Of a stretch of DNA of 64,000 nucleotides, positions 26,070 through 34,442 are shown one piece after another. This DNA is from Polyangiaceae bacterium (GTDB taxonomy: Bacteria > Myxococcota_A > Polyangia > Polyangiales > Polyangiaceae), in contig JADLEQ010000059.1 of the NCBI GenBank assembly GCA_020846005.1, positions 1 to 64,000 of the forward strand. Direction: 5' to 3'. Position numbers and translations under genes: made by a program. Position 1 is the first letter of the stretch. Every line of letters begins with the position of its first letter. Below the pieces are notes generated by a model, which did no database searches, was not told the DNA's origin, and saw only the letters and a list, made by a program, of their open reading frames with translations.

Positions 26070-26993
26070 ATGCAGGCACGTCCGCGAGTAGCGTTCGTCG
26101 GTACGGGCGGCGCAGCGCGGGGGATCGCCCACCTCGGCGTGCTGAAGGCGTGCGAGGAGCTCGGCGTCGTTCCGGACATCTTCGTGGGCACCAGCGCCGG
26201 GGCCCTCATCGCGGCCACCTACGGCCAGGGGGTGCCCCTCGACGTGCTGCTCGACGCCTACCGGCTGCCGTGGAAGCGGCGGCACGGCGGCCCCCGCTTC
26301 CACCTGGGGACGTTCTTCGGCCCTCCGGCCGCGGCCGATCTGGGGCGCCCCGGCTATCTGGCGTCGGGTGCGTTCTCCGCGGACCGCCTCGAGCGGCACC
26401 TGCGCGAGCAGCTCCCGACGAACGACTTCCGCCGCGTGTCGACGCAGCTCGTCGTCACGGCCGTGGACATCGATCGCGCGGAGCGCGTCGTGTTCGGTCG
26501 CGGCTGGGACGACCGCACGCCGATCAGCCAGGCGGTCGCGGCGTCGTGCTGTGTGCCCGGCCTCATGCGCCCGTACCGAATCGGGGATCGGTACTTCGTC
26601 GATGGCGAGATCGCGCGCACCCTGTCGGCCGATCTCGCGATCGAGTGCGGGGCCGAGGTGATCATCGTGTCGAACGTGTACCGGCCGGCGGTCGCGCGGC
26701 ACGGCGAGGCCAGCCTCGCGCGCCGTGGCCCGTTCGGGATCCTCACCCAGGCACTCAATGTGCTCATGACGGAGAAGGAGCGCCGGGGGATCGACCTGTA
26801 CGCTCGCACGCACCCCCGCGTCCGCTTCATCGACGTGGCCCCCGATCTCGGGAGGTTCTCGTATCTCGATCGCTTCCGCGCGCGTCCGCTCGTGATGCGC
26901 GGCTACCGAGCGGGGCTCCGCGCGCTCGCCGCAGCGAAGCAACAGGGCGTCTTCGATCGTCCGGGGCGCTGGGGCGCCGACCGCGCGAACTAG
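26070..26993 (+). CDS. Patatin-like phospholipase
   Basis: The 307-residue cytoplasmic protein has the patatin motifs in order: the oxyanion glycine loop GTGGAARGIAHLGVLK (residues about 11-26), the nucleophile elbow GTSAG (Ser about 44) and the catalytic Asp in YFVDGEIARTLS (DGE instead of the common DGG). Patatins use a Ser-Asp dyad to hydrolyse acyl esters of lipids. No signal peptide is seen. Position after the ACP/KS genes and a lipoprotein suggests, without proof, a role in lipid turnover related to that pathway. Confidence 0.9.
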   Translation: MQARPRVAFVGTGGAARGIAHLGVLKACEELGVVPDIFVGTSAGALIAATYGQGVPLDVLLDAYRLPWKRRHGGPRFHLGTFFGPPAAADLGRPGYLASGAFSADRLERHLREQLPTNDFRRVSTQLVVTAVDIDRAERVVFGRGWDDRTPISQAVAASCCVPGLMRPYRIGDRYFVDGEIARTLSADLAIECGAEVIIVSNVYRPAVARHGEASLARRGPFGILTQALNVLMTEKERRGIDLYARTHPRVRFIDVAPDLGRFSYLDRFRARPLVMRGYRAGLRALAAAKQQGVFDRPGRWGADRAN

Positions 26994-27021
26994 CGCGCGC
27001 CGCGCCGCGGGCGGGGCGGGC

Positions 27022-27807
27022 TCAGCGGACGACGACCGCGCACGTCTCGCCGTCGAGCGTGCGGGAGAGCTTTGGGTCGGTCGGGTGCGTGGCGAGCCAC
27101 ACCGCGCGGCCGAGCTTCTCGTTCCAGGCGTAGATGAACGAGAGCTCGTCGCCCGCCGGCATCCCCGAGGCGACCGCGCGGCGCCACGCTTCGTCCAAGT
27201 TGCAGTTGGGTTCGTGGACGCTTCGCGCGCCGGCGGGGCCCGTGCCCTCGCGCTCCGTCATCTGCCCGCCCGTGCCCGAGAAGGCGAGGACGAGCCGCTC
27301 GGCGCCGACCTTGGCGCCTGCGGCGGCCGTCCCGGTGCGCTTGCCGAACGCGAGCTCGAGCGTCCCGCCCGGGGTGAGCTTGGCGTCCTTCACGCCGCGC
27401 GCCTCCAGCGTCACGAGCGCGGACTCCGCCGACCACCGCGAGGCGCGCGAGACGCCGCGGGCGATCGAGTCGAGCGCGTCGAGCGCCACGGCGCCCGAGG
27501 GTACGAGGGCGAGCGCGGCGGAGCCGGTGGGACGCGCGGAACCCGCGGCCGGCTGGCTGGAGCCGCGGAGATGGACCGCCGCGCCCACCCCGAGCGCGAC
27601 CAGCACCATCGCGCCCGCGGCGACGGGCACCACGGGGAACGACCGCCGCGGGCGCCCGCCCACGCGAGCGGCGGCGACCCCGGGGGCGAGGCTCGGCTTC
27701 GCCGCGACCAGCACCGGCGGGAGCTCCGCGCCACAGGATGGGCAGCGACCCCCGTAGGAGGACACGACCGTCTGGCACGCCGGGCAGGAGAGCACCGTGT
27801 CGTTCAT
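27022..27807 (-). CDS. Zinc-ribbon membrane protein, function unknown
   Basis: The 261-residue protein begins with a zinc ribbon (CPACQTVV about residues 8-15 and CPSCGAEL about 22-29), then a linker, one transmembrane helix (VVPVAAGAMVLVALGVGAAV, about 56-76) and an extracytoplasmic domain with two Cys (about 225 and 256) that could form a disulfide. N-terminal zinc ribbon plus single helix is a common Myxococcota layout. It overlaps the upstream lipoprotein gene by 4 nt (ATGA), so the two are co-translated and possibly partners. Confidence 0.75.
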   Translation of the reverse strand: MNDTVLSCPACQTVVSSYGGRCPSCGAELPPVLVAAKPSLAPGVAAARVGGRPRRSFPVVPVAAGAMVLVALGVGAAVHLRGSSQPAAGSARPTGSAALALVPSGAVALDALDSIARGVSRASRWSAESALVTLEARGVKDAKLTPGGTLELAFGKRTGTAAAGAKVGAERLVLAFSGTGGQMTEREGTGPAGARSVHEPNCNLDEAWRRAVASGMPAGDELSFIYAWNEKLGRAVWLATHPTDPKLSRTLDGETCAVVVR

Positions 27808-28409
27808 GGCAGGTCGAAATCCTCCTCCACCTGCGCGATCTTGTAGCCCGATCCCTCGACCTCGAGCAAGAGCACGACCGCGGGACCGAACAGCCGCACT
27901 CCGCCGTCGGTCGCCGCAGGCGGGTCGATCTCGACGCGGACTCGCCGCGCCCCGTCGCCCGGCGACGGGGGCGGCGCGAGCGTGGTGCGCGCGCGCCGGA
28001 CCGCGTCTGCGTAGCGCACGCCGGAGTAGTCCAGCCGGGCGAAGCGCGCCTGGTACGCGCTGACGAGCTCACGCCTCCCGCCGCGCGAGGTGCGCGCGCT
28101 CGCGCCGGGCCGGGCCAGCCGCTCGAGCGCGGCGGGCGACTCCGCCCGTACGGCCTCGAAGAACGCCCGGACCACCGCGCGGATCGCGTCAGGCGCTGGG
28201 GGCTCGAGCAACGTGACGACGACCGCGCCCGAGGCGGCGCGATCCTGGGCGGGCGGGCGCCAGAGGGCGGCGTCAGCCGCGGCCGCCGGGCGCGCCGCGC
28301 CCGCGGGCGCAGCCGCGGGCGCGGCGGCGGCGCACCCCGTGGCGAACAGGACGCCCAGCGCCAGGCGGGGGCCGCTGAGGGCCCGGAGCCAACCGTCGAG
28401 GCTCGCCAC
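27804..28409 (-). CDS. Lipoprotein with NTF2-like character
   Basis: The GTG start at 28409 gives a 201-residue product with a lipoprotein signal ending LFATGC, an Ala-rich linker to about residue 50, then a domain (IRAVVRAFFEAVRAESPAAL ... LVSAYQARFARLDYSG ... VVLLLEVEGSGYKIAQ, in pieces) that has the helix-sheet order of NTF2-like proteins. No catalytic residues are recognised. It is encoded just before the zinc-ribbon gene and shares its transcription unit. Confidence 0.7.
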   Translation of the reverse strand: MASLDGWLRALSGPRLALGVLFATGCAAAAPAAAPAGAARPAAAADAALWRPPAQDRAASGAVVVTLLEPPAPDAIRAVVRAFFEAVRAESPAALERLARPGASARTSRGGRRELVSAYQARFARLDYSGVRYADAVRRARTTLAPPPSPGDGARRVRVEIDPPAATDGGVRLFGPAVVLLLEVEGSGYKIAQVEEDFDLP

Positions 28410-28439
28410 GGTGGATCGCGGTGGGGGGCGCGCCGGCTC

Positions 28440-29273
28440 TCAGAGCGGCTCGACCTCCGGCGGGAGCGAGCGGCGCAGGGTGAGCAGGCTGCGGGCGGTG
28501 AGCGGGGTCCACCGCGGCGGAAGCGGCGCGGAGATCCCGCACGCGACGAGCGAGAAGTGGGTCGACTCGATCCCCGGGATCCGCGTCCGCTCGGCGCCCA
28601 CGCCGGAGAGGACCTCCTCGGCGTCGTTGCGCCCCGAGAGGACACGGTACGCGGCGCGATCGCTCCGGTGGAGCGCGATCACGACCTCACCGTTGCTCAC
28701 GAGCGCGTCTCCCGTGTTCTGGCTCTGTCCCTCCTCGGCGCTCAGCCGATCCACGAGCGCTACGCTCGCGCGCAAGGCGCCGCGGATCCGCTCCGGCTCC
28801 ACGCCTCCGTCGCTCAACATGCCGGCGTCATGGAGGAACGAGAGGAACAAGTAGAAGAAGAGCTCGGTGTCCGTCTCCCCGCGGACGTTCCGGCTGAGGA
28901 ACGCGGGCATCGAGTCGAGCAGGCGCGGCCGCAGCCGATCGAAGCCCTGGATGGTGCCGGTCGCCGCGAAGAGCCACGAGCGATACCGGAACGGGTGGGT
29001 GTTCTCGGTGCGGAGGCCGCCCACGCTGGCGTGACGCACGTGCCCGAGGAGCACGTCGGTGCGGATGTCCGCCGCGGCCTCCGACAGATCCACGACCTCG
29101 CGCTCGTCGAGCGGACGCCGGCGAAGCAGCACCTCTCCCGCCTGATGGAACCCGATCCCCCAGCCCAGCGGCTGCGCACCGACGCGCCGCTCGCGCAGCA
29201 CCTCGCGCTCGAACGCCAGGATCGGCGCGCCGAGATCTGGGCGGTTGCCGATGATGCCGACCATGCGGGCCAT
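28440..29273 (-). CDS. Class II glutamine amidotransferase homologue lacking the N-terminal Cys
   Basis: The 277-residue protein resembles the YafJ/Dug3-type class II amidotransferase fold: N-terminal MVGIIGN strand, RVGAQPLGWGIGF, LLGHVRHASVGG, ENTHPFRYRSWLFAATGTIQGF and GETDTELFFYLFL. In active members the second residue is the nucleophilic Cys (Met-Cys). Here the corresponding start reads Met-Ala-Arg-Met-Val-Gly, and no alternative in-frame start (29288, 29264) supplies a Cys. It therefore probably lacks glutaminase activity, though the downstream fold is intact. ATG 29273 is chosen by alignment with the family N-terminus. Confidence 0.75.
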   Translation of the reverse strand: MARMVGIIGNRPDLGAPILAFEREVLRERRVGAQPLGWGIGFHQAGEVLLRRRPLDEREVVDLSEAAADIRTDVLLGHVRHASVGGLRTENTHPFRYRSWLFAATGTIQGFDRLRPRLLDSMPAFLSRNVRGETDTELFFYLFLSFLHDAGMLSDGGVEPERIRGALRASVALVDRLSAEEGQSQNTGDALVSNGEVVIALHRSDRAAYRVLSGRNDAEEVLSGVGAERTRIPGIESTHFSLVACGISAPLPPRWTPLTARSLLTLRRSLPPEVEPL

Positions 29274-29350
29274 GACTCCCACAAGCATGAGTCGGACGCG
29301 GGAGGATGCAAAGCCCGCGTGACGCCGGCCGGCCCGGGGGCCACGAAACG

Positions 29351-30667
29351 CTACGGTGCGAGGCGATTCAGCATGCGCGGGAACGGGATCGTCTCGCGAA
29401 CATGGGGCAGGCCGCAGAGCCAGGCGACCGTGCGCTCGACGCCCAGGCCGAAGCCCGCGTGCGGGAAGCTCCCGTACCGGCGGAGGTCCAGGTACCAGTC
29501 GAACGCCGCGCGTGGCAGGTGGTGCGCGTCGATCCGCGCCTCCAGCGCCGCCAGATCGTCCTCGCGCTGCCCGCCGCCGATGATCTCGCCGTAGCCCTCC
29601 GGCGCCAGCACGTCCATGCACAGCGCGAGCTCGGGCGCAGTCGGATCGCGCTTCATGTAGAACGCCTTCGCCTCCGACGGGTAGCGGTGGACGATCACCG
29701 GGCGGTCGAACCGCTGGCTCACGAGCGTCTCCTCGTCGGCGCCCAGATCGTCGCCGAACTTCGCGTCGTGCCCCGCCTCCCGCAGCACGTCGATCGCCTG
29801 CCGGTACGAGATGCGTGGGAACGGCCCCTGCACGCGCTCGAGCGGCGCGAGGTCGCGCTCGAGCAACGCGAGCTCCGTGCGCCGAGCGTCGAGGACGCGC
29901 GCCACGATCGCGCACAAGAGATCCTCCGCGAGCTGCATGTCCCCGTCGAGATCGAGGAACGCCACCTCGGGCTCCACCATCCAGAACTCCGCCAGGTGAC
30001 GCCGGGTCTTGCTCTTCTCTGCGCGGAAGGTAGGGCCGAAGCAGTACACCTTGCCGAGCGCGGCGGCGGCGGCCTCCATGTAGAGCTGCCCGGACTGGGT
30101 CAGGTACGCGGTGTCGCCGTGGTACTCCGTCTCGAAGAGCGTGCTCGTGCCCTCGCACGCGTTCGGGGTGAAGATCGGGGCGTCGACCAGCGTGAACCCG
30201 CGTGTGTCGAAGAAGTCGCGGATCGCGCGCACGATGGAGTGGCGGACTCCGAGGATCGCGTGCTGGCGCCGGCTGCGGAGCCACAGGTGCCGGTGATCCA
30301 TCAGGAAGTCGGTGCCGTGCTCCTTCGGCGAGATCGGGTACTCCACCGACGGCGCCGTGACGCGAAGGCTCGTCACGCCGAGCTCGACCTCGCTCGCGCG
30401 GCGCGGGTGCGCTCGGACTTCGCCCTCCACCTCGAGCGCGCTCTCCTGCGTCACCTCGGCGGCTGCCTGCCACGTCGCGTCCGGCACGTCGGCCTGCGCG
30501 ACGGTGCACTGCACGACGCCGGTGCCATCGCGGACCTCGAGGAAGGCGAGCTTCTTGCTGCCCCGCTTGTTGTAGAGCCAGCCGGTGAGCCGGACTCGCT
30601 CACCGACGAGGCCGGCGAGCTTCGAGATTTCCACGCGGGGGAGCGGGGTGGGGGCGGGGACATCCAT
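29351..30667 (-). CDS. asnS: Asparaginyl-tRNA synthetase
   Basis: The 438-residue class IIb synthetase starts at ATG 30667. An N-terminal OB-fold anticodon-binding domain ([20 protein letters not shown], residues about 25-45) precedes the catalytic core with motif 2 region [21 protein letters not shown] and motif 3 [16 protein letters not shown]. The motif 2 sequence FWMVEPE and the absence of the aspartyl-specific insertion indicate AsnRS rather than AspRS. It charges tRNA-Asn directly, implying the cell need not rely on transamidation for Asn-tRNA. A weak -10 (TATTCG) sits 8 nt before the start. Confidence 0.93.
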   Translation of the reverse strand: MDVPAPTPLPRVEISKLAGLVGERVRLTGWLYNKRGSKKLAFLEVRDGTGVVQCTVAQADVPDATWQAAAEVTQESALEVEGEVRAHPRRASEVELGVTSLRVTAPSVEYPISPKEHGTDFLMDHRHLWLRSRRQHAILGVRHSIVRAIRDFFDTRGFTLVDAPIFTPNACEGTSTLFETEYHGDTAYLTQSGQLYMEAAAAALGKVYCFGPTFRAEKSKTRRHLAEFWMVEPEVAFLDLDGDMQLAEDLLCAIVARVLDARRTELALLERDLAPLERVQGPFPRISYRQAIDVLREAGHDAKFGDDLGADEETLVSQRFDRPVIVHRYPSEAKAFYMKRDPTAPELALCMDVLAPEGYGEIIGGGQREDDLAALEARIDAHHLPRAAFDWYLDLRRYGSFPHAGFGLGVERTVAWLCGLPHVRETIPFPRMLNRLAP

Positions 30668-30675
30668 GGCGGAGG

Positions 30676-30681
30676 CGAATA
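30676..30681 (-). promoter_or_regulatory. Candidate -10 box for asnS
   Basis: On the minus strand TATTCG ends 8 nt before the asnS ATG at 30667. The last base departs from TANNNT. The divergent PDZ gene has its own box at 30704-30709, so the 52-bp intergenic region would hold two back-to-back leaderless-type promoters. Confidence 0.3.
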
Positions 30682-30703
30682 GCTCCATCCCGGGCCACCG
30701 TGG

Positions 30704-30709
30704 TAGCGT
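30704..30709 (+). promoter_or_regulatory. Candidate -10 box, leaderless type
   Basis: TAGCGT lies 10 nt before the ATG at 30720; no Shine-Dalgarno sequence is visible in the gap, which is C/T-rich. Confidence 0.35.
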
Positions 30710-30719
30710 CCGCCTTCCC

Positions 30720-31553
30720 ATGAGGAGGACCCTCCGAGAAGTGAGCGCCCGGGCGCTCGGGGCGCTGATCGCGCTGGGCGCGGGCTCCGTGCTGGCTGGC
30801 AGCGCCTGCACCGCCGTCTACCCTGAGCTGCTCACGCCCGTTCGCCCGCCGCCGCCGGGCGCCGCGTTCGACCCCGGTCCGCCGCCCGATCTCGTGTACC
30901 TGGCGGTAGAGTCGGCCGAGATCCCGGAGCGTACCCGCGACGGTCGGAGCTGGGATCGCGTCGGCGGGGCCCTCCCCGATCCGTTCATCATCGTCTTCGT
31001 GGACGACAAGGAGCTCTTCCGCACCCCGACGGAGCCGGACACGCTGAACCCGACCTGGCCGTCGCAGAAGCGGCGCAACTACCGCATCGATCCGGAGGCG
31101 GAGGTCCGCGTGGAGATGTGGGACGCGAACACCATCACCAGCCGGCCGATCTGTGTCCAGCGCCTCCGCAACCTCCCCCGTCGCCTCGACGACGAGGCGC
31201 GCCTCCTCGTCTGCGGGAGCGGCGCACGGATCCGGCTGGTCGCCGCGCCTGCGCGTGCGCGCTGGGGGATCGGGCTCTACTACGAGCTGCGCTCCGAGCA
31301 GGTCGTGGTGTCGCGCGTGATCCGGGAGTCGCCCGCCGCTCGCGAGGAGCTCGCGCGTGGCGATCGGATCCTCCAGCTCCAGGGCAAGGACGTAAAGACG
31401 CTCTCGGCCGACGAGATCCGCACGCTGGTCAACATGAACGCGCGCGGCGGGCTCGAGCTCCGCGTGCGGTCCGCGGACGGCCGCGAGCGCACCATCCAGC
31501 TGAAGGACGGCCCGATGTACCCCGCTGCGGACGAGGCCGTCCCCGTCGAGTGA
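30720..31553 (+). CDS. PDZ-domain lipoprotein with a C2-like segment
   Basis: The 277-residue product has a lipoprotein signal ending LAGSAC. Residues about 60-150 ([45 protein letters not shown]) follow the C2-domain pattern of strands around a TLNPxW motif. A PDZ domain covers about 175-260 ([38 protein letters not shown]). There is no protease domain. The protein probably sits on a membrane outer face and binds protein C-termini; the C2 resemblance is by eye. ATG 30720 is supported by the promoter position and signal peptide. Confidence 0.8.
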   Translation: MRRTLREVSARALGALIALGAGSVLAGSACTAVYPELLTPVRPPPPGAAFDPGPPPDLVYLAVESAEIPERTRDGRSWDRVGGALPDPFIIVFVDDKELFRTPTEPDTLNPTWPSQKRRNYRIDPEAEVRVEMWDANTITSRPICVQRLRNLPRRLDDEARLLVCGSGARIRLVAAPARARWGIGLYYELRSEQVVVSRVIRESPAAREELARGDRILQLQGKDVKTLSADEIRTLVNMNARGGLELRVRSADGRERTIQLKDGPMYPAADEAVPVE

Positions 31554-31581
31554 CGCTCGGCGCTGCGCGCCGGCGTCGCGC

Positions 31582-31610
31582 TTGACACCGGGGTGCGCTG
31601 GCGCGACACC
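31582..31610 (+). promoter_or_regulatory. Candidate promoter for ygfZ
   Basis: A perfect TTGACA (31582-31587), a 17-nt spacer and a poor -10 (GACACC, 31605-31610) end 7 nt before the GTG at 31618. The -35 begins with TTG and could be mistaken for an upstream start codon. Confidence 0.35.
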
Positions 31611-31617
31611 CCATCGC

Positions 31618-32529
31618 GTGACCGCCGAGGCCGATCCGCGCGGAGTGACCCGCGACCTCTTGCGCTGCGTCCGGCGCTCCGATCTCGGTACCCTCGTCGT
31701 CGAGGGGGCCGATCGAGTCGGTTGGCTGAACGGCGTCGTCACGTGCGACGTGCGGGAAGTGGCGCCAGGCCGCGGCGCGTGGGGCCTGGCGCTGACGAAG
31801 CAGGGGAAGATCCTGACGGACGTGGTCGTCGTCGCCTCCAGGTCGTCCCTGCTGCTCGGCGTCGCGGTGGGATCCGCCGCGACGTTGGCCGCCCACCTCG
31901 AGGGCCTCATCGTGATGGAGGACGCCACCGTGCGCGACGCCTCGGGTGAGTTCGCGTGGTGGAGCCTGCACGGGGCGGGCGCCCCGGCGGTCGCCGCCGC
32001 GGCGGGACCCACCGCCGGGGCGGGGTCGGTCCCTTGGACGTCGCTCGGCGACGCGGTGGTCGTCGCCTCGACGGAGGACGCCGCGACCGTCGAGGCGGCG
32101 CTGCTCGAGGCGGGCGCCGCGCTCGCCGTCGACGACGAGTGGGACCAGCTCCGCGTGGCGGAGCAGCTCCCGCGCTTCGGGCGGGACTACACCGCGGCGG
32201 AGAACGCGCATGACGCCTCCCTCGAGCACCGGGCCGTGAGCTGGACGAAGGGCTGCTACCTCGGCCAGGAGGTCGTGTGCATGCAGGACATGCGGGGCCG
32301 CGCGAGGCGCCGCGTCGTCGGCCTGGCGGCCGCGGCCGAGTCCGCGAGCGCCGTCGTGCCCGGGGCGCCGCTCTTCGGCGCGGGCGGCGCCGAGGTGGGG
32401 GCGATCACCTCCGTCACCCGGCCGTCCGCGGGCGTCGTCCTGGCGATCGGCCACGTGCAGGCCGCGCTCGCCGAGCCGGGCACCGTGCTCACGGCGGGCG
32501 GCGCCGAGGTCCGCGTCCGCCCGCGCTGA
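31618..32529 (+). CDS. ygfZ: YgfZ/GcvT-family folate-binding Fe-S maintenance protein
   Basis: The 303-residue protein starts at GTG 31618. It has the GcvT-like fold and the YgfZ signature KGCYLGQEVVCMQDMRG (residues about 218-234), plus N-terminal blocks RVGWLNGVVTCDV and LALTKQGKILTDVVV. YgfZ/IBA57 proteins bind tetrahydrofolate and help maintain certain iron-sulfur enzymes such as MiaB-type radical SAM proteins. The conserved Cys of the signature is present. It is not linked to a glycine-cleavage cluster. Confidence 0.9.
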   Translation: MTAEADPRGVTRDLLRCVRRSDLGTLVVEGADRVGWLNGVVTCDVREVAPGRGAWGLALTKQGKILTDVVVVASRSSLLLGVAVGSAATLAAHLEGLIVMEDATVRDASGEFAWWSLHGAGAPAVAAAAGPTAGAGSVPWTSLGDAVVVASTEDAATVEAALLEAGAALAVDDEWDQLRVAEQLPRFGRDYTAAENAHDASLEHRAVSWTKGCYLGQEVVCMQDMRGRARRRVVGLAAAAESASAVVPGAPLFGAGGAEVGAITSVTRPSAGVVLAIGHVQAALAEPGTVLTAGGAEVRVRPR

Positions 32530-32601
32530 GGGCAGGTCGTCCCCTGCGGCGGGCGACAGCGCGTTCGCGGGCGATCCGATGAACGCCTCGCCGCGCGAGT
32601 G

Positions 32602-32607
32602 TATGCT
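32602..32607 (+). promoter_or_regulatory. -10 box for a probably leaderless cysM transcript
   Basis: TATGCT ends 6 nt before the first of four GTG codons (32614). No convincing -35 is visible. The spacing suggests initiation at or near the first GTG. Confidence 0.4.
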
Positions 32608-32610
32608 GCG

Positions 32611-32646
32611 ACCGTGACGACCGTGACGACCGTGACGACCGTGACG
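32611..32646. repeat. 9-bp tandem repeat across the cysM start codon, 4 copies
   Basis: Four perfect copies of accgtgacg. Each supplies an in-frame GTG (32614, 32623, 32632, 32641), so translation could begin at any of them, giving N-termini of repeated Val-Thr-Thr. Loss or gain of a unit keeps the frame. Confidence 0.9.
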
Positions 32647-33567
32647 AGACTGACGCAGAGCGGCCTGACGGTCGCAGACGACGTGACGGGGCTCATCGGG
32701 AGGACACCGATGGTCCGCCTCGGGCGCGTGGCGTCGCCCGGTGCCGGGCGCGTGTGGGCGAAGCTCGAATTTCGCAACCCCGCGGCCAGCGTGAAGGACC
32801 GGCCAGCGCTCGCGATGGTCCTCGCCGCCGAGCAGGCCGGGCAGATCGGGCCGGGCGCCACGCTCGTCGAGGCGACGAGCGGCAACACCGGGATCAGCCT
32901 GGCGATGATCGCTGCGCAGCGCGGCTACCGATGCGTGCTCGTGATGCCCGAGGACATGAGCCTCGAGCGACGCTACGTGCTGCGGGCCTACGGGGCCGAG
33001 ATCGTCCTCACCCCCGCGACGGAGGGCATGGCCGGCGCGGTCGAGCGCGCTCGCTCGCTGCTGCGCGAGACGCCCGGCGCGGTGATGGCCAGCCAGTTCG
33101 ACAACCCCGCCAACCCGACGGCGCACGAGGAGTCGACGGGGCGCGAGCTCCTCGAGCAGCTCGATGGCGACGTCGCGGCGTTCGTCGCGGGCGTCGGCAC
33201 GGGGGGTACCCTCACCGGGGTGGCGCGCGTGCTGCGTCGAGCGCTGGGCGAGCGCGTCCAGATCGTCGCCGTGGAGCCCGCCGCGAGCGCCGTGCTCTCG
33301 GGCGGCGAGCCGGGCCTGCACGGGATCCAGGGGATCGGCGCCGGCTTCGTCCCGGGGATCCTCGACCGGTCGCTGATCGATCGCGTGGTGACGGTCACCG
33401 ACGTGGCCGCGGAGCGGATGGCGCGCCGCCTCGCGCGCGAGGAGGGCCTGTTGGTCGGGCCGTCTTCCGGCGCGAACGCCCACGCCGCGTGCGACGTCGC
33501 CGCCGGCCTCGCCGGCGGCAACGTCGTCACGGTGCTCTGCGACTCCGGCGAGCGCTACCTCTTCTGA
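32614..33567 (+). CDS. cysM: Cysteine synthase (CysM type)
   Basis: The product has up to 317 residues. PLP-binding Lys is in NPAASVKDRPA (about residue 60), followed by ATSGNTGISLAMIAA, GTGGTLTGVARVL (phosphate loop) and GPSSGANAHAA. It forms cysteine from O-acetylserine, or O-phosphoserine/thiosulfate in some CysM enzymes, and sulfide. The PSVKDR region with Arg and the absence of a long insertion favour CysM over CysK or cystathionine synthase. The exact start is ambiguous because of a 9-bp repeat containing four GTG codons. Confidence 0.9.
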   Translation: MTTVTTVTTVTRLTQSGLTVADDVTGLIGRTPMVRLGRVASPGAGRVWAKLEFRNPAASVKDRPALAMVLAAEQAGQIGPGATLVEATSGNTGISLAMIAAQRGYRCVLVMPEDMSLERRYVLRAYGAEIVLTPATEGMAGAVERARSLLRETPGAVMASQFDNPANPTAHEESTGRELLEQLDGDVAAFVAGVGTGGTLTGVARVLRRALGERVQIVAVEPAASAVLSGGEPGLHGIQGIGAGFVPGILDRSLIDRVVTVTDVAAERMARRLAREEGLLVGPSSGANAHAACDVAAGLAGGNVVTVLCDSGERYLF

Positions 33568-33620
33568 GCTCGGGCCGGGGATCGATCACGCGCCGGGCGA
33601 GGACTCCACCCGTTGCCAGC

Positions 33621-34340
33621 TCAGGGTGCGGCTGGTGTCGAGGTGAACTTCGACGTGCGGCGGTGGCGGAGGGTGACCGAGCTCTCGGGGTCGAGGGCGG
33701 GATCCGCGCTCCCCGACCGGTTGCGCGTGATCTCGAGGTCGATGTCGCAGGTCTCGTCCTTCGAGCTCTCCGGGGCGTCCAGCGCGCCGGCCGGGATGGT
33801 GAAGCTCCCGGTGTCGCCCGGGATGTCGTGCGTGTAGAGGAAGATGCAGGAGCCGTTGGCCTCGATCCGCATGTCGTCGCTCGTCCCCGACGGCGACCAC
33901 TCCACGACGACGTCGGCGTCGCGCGCGAAGGAGCTCGTGGCGAACGCCGTGAGCGAGAACGGCGCCGGGAGCGTCCCGCTGCTGTTCGGCGCCGGGTCGT
34001 CATCCTCGCGCTGCAGATCCACCTTGAACGGCGTGTCCGCCGCCCCGGTCGCGAAGGACGTCTGGTAGACGCCCGTGCTCTCGGCGCCCATCTCCTTCGT
34101 CTCGGTTCCGCCCGTCGCGAAGAGGGCGTCGCCGTCGCTCAGATCGACGTACGTGTTGCTCTCGTCCCCGCCGGCGCGGAGGACGGCCTTCACCGTCGAC
34201 GAGCTCTCGCTGGACGCCGTCACCGTCATCGTGAGCGCGATGCCGGCCGTCCGGAGGTTCTTGGAGTCGATCGTCTCTTTGCAGCCCGCGGCGCCCACGC
34301 CGAGGACCCCGACCACCGTCAATGCAAGCCTGAAGTTCAT
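33621..34340 (-). CDS. Lipoprotein, probable beta-sandwich, function unknown
   Basis: The 239-residue protein starts at ATG 34340, with a GGAG Shine-Dalgarno sequence, and has a lipoprotein signal ending GVGAAGC. The mature part is strand-rich with many Ser, Thr and Asp residues (IALTMTVTASSESSSTVKAVL; ADVVVEWSPSGTSDDMRIEA). Two Cys around residues 185 and 212 could pair. It is convergent with cysM and lies upstream of nothing obvious on its own strand. No family is recognised. Confidence 0.7.
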   Translation of the reverse strand: MNFRLALTVVGVLGVGAAGCKETIDSKNLRTAGIALTMTVTASSESSSTVKAVLRAGGDESNTYVDLSDGDALFATGGTETKEMGAESTGVYQTSFATGAADTPFKVDLQREDDDPAPNSSGTLPAPFSLTAFATSSFARDADVVVEWSPSGTSDDMRIEANGSCIFLYTHDIPGDTGSFTIPAGALDAPESSKDETCDIDLEITRNRSGSADPALDPESSVTLRHRRTSKFTSTPAAP

Positions 34341-34442
34341 GTCGCGCTCTCCGTAGGGGGACACCTGAGCATGCCCTGGTCCCTTCGACGAGGCGAGCGC
34401 GCCACGGATTCAGCGCCCGCGGCGACCGAAATAGCCATGGGA

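Noticed and set aside
31582-31617. TTG at 31582 as the ygfZ start
   Set aside because: This TTG is part of a consensus TTGACA -35 box; the family N-terminus and the GTG at 31618 fit better.
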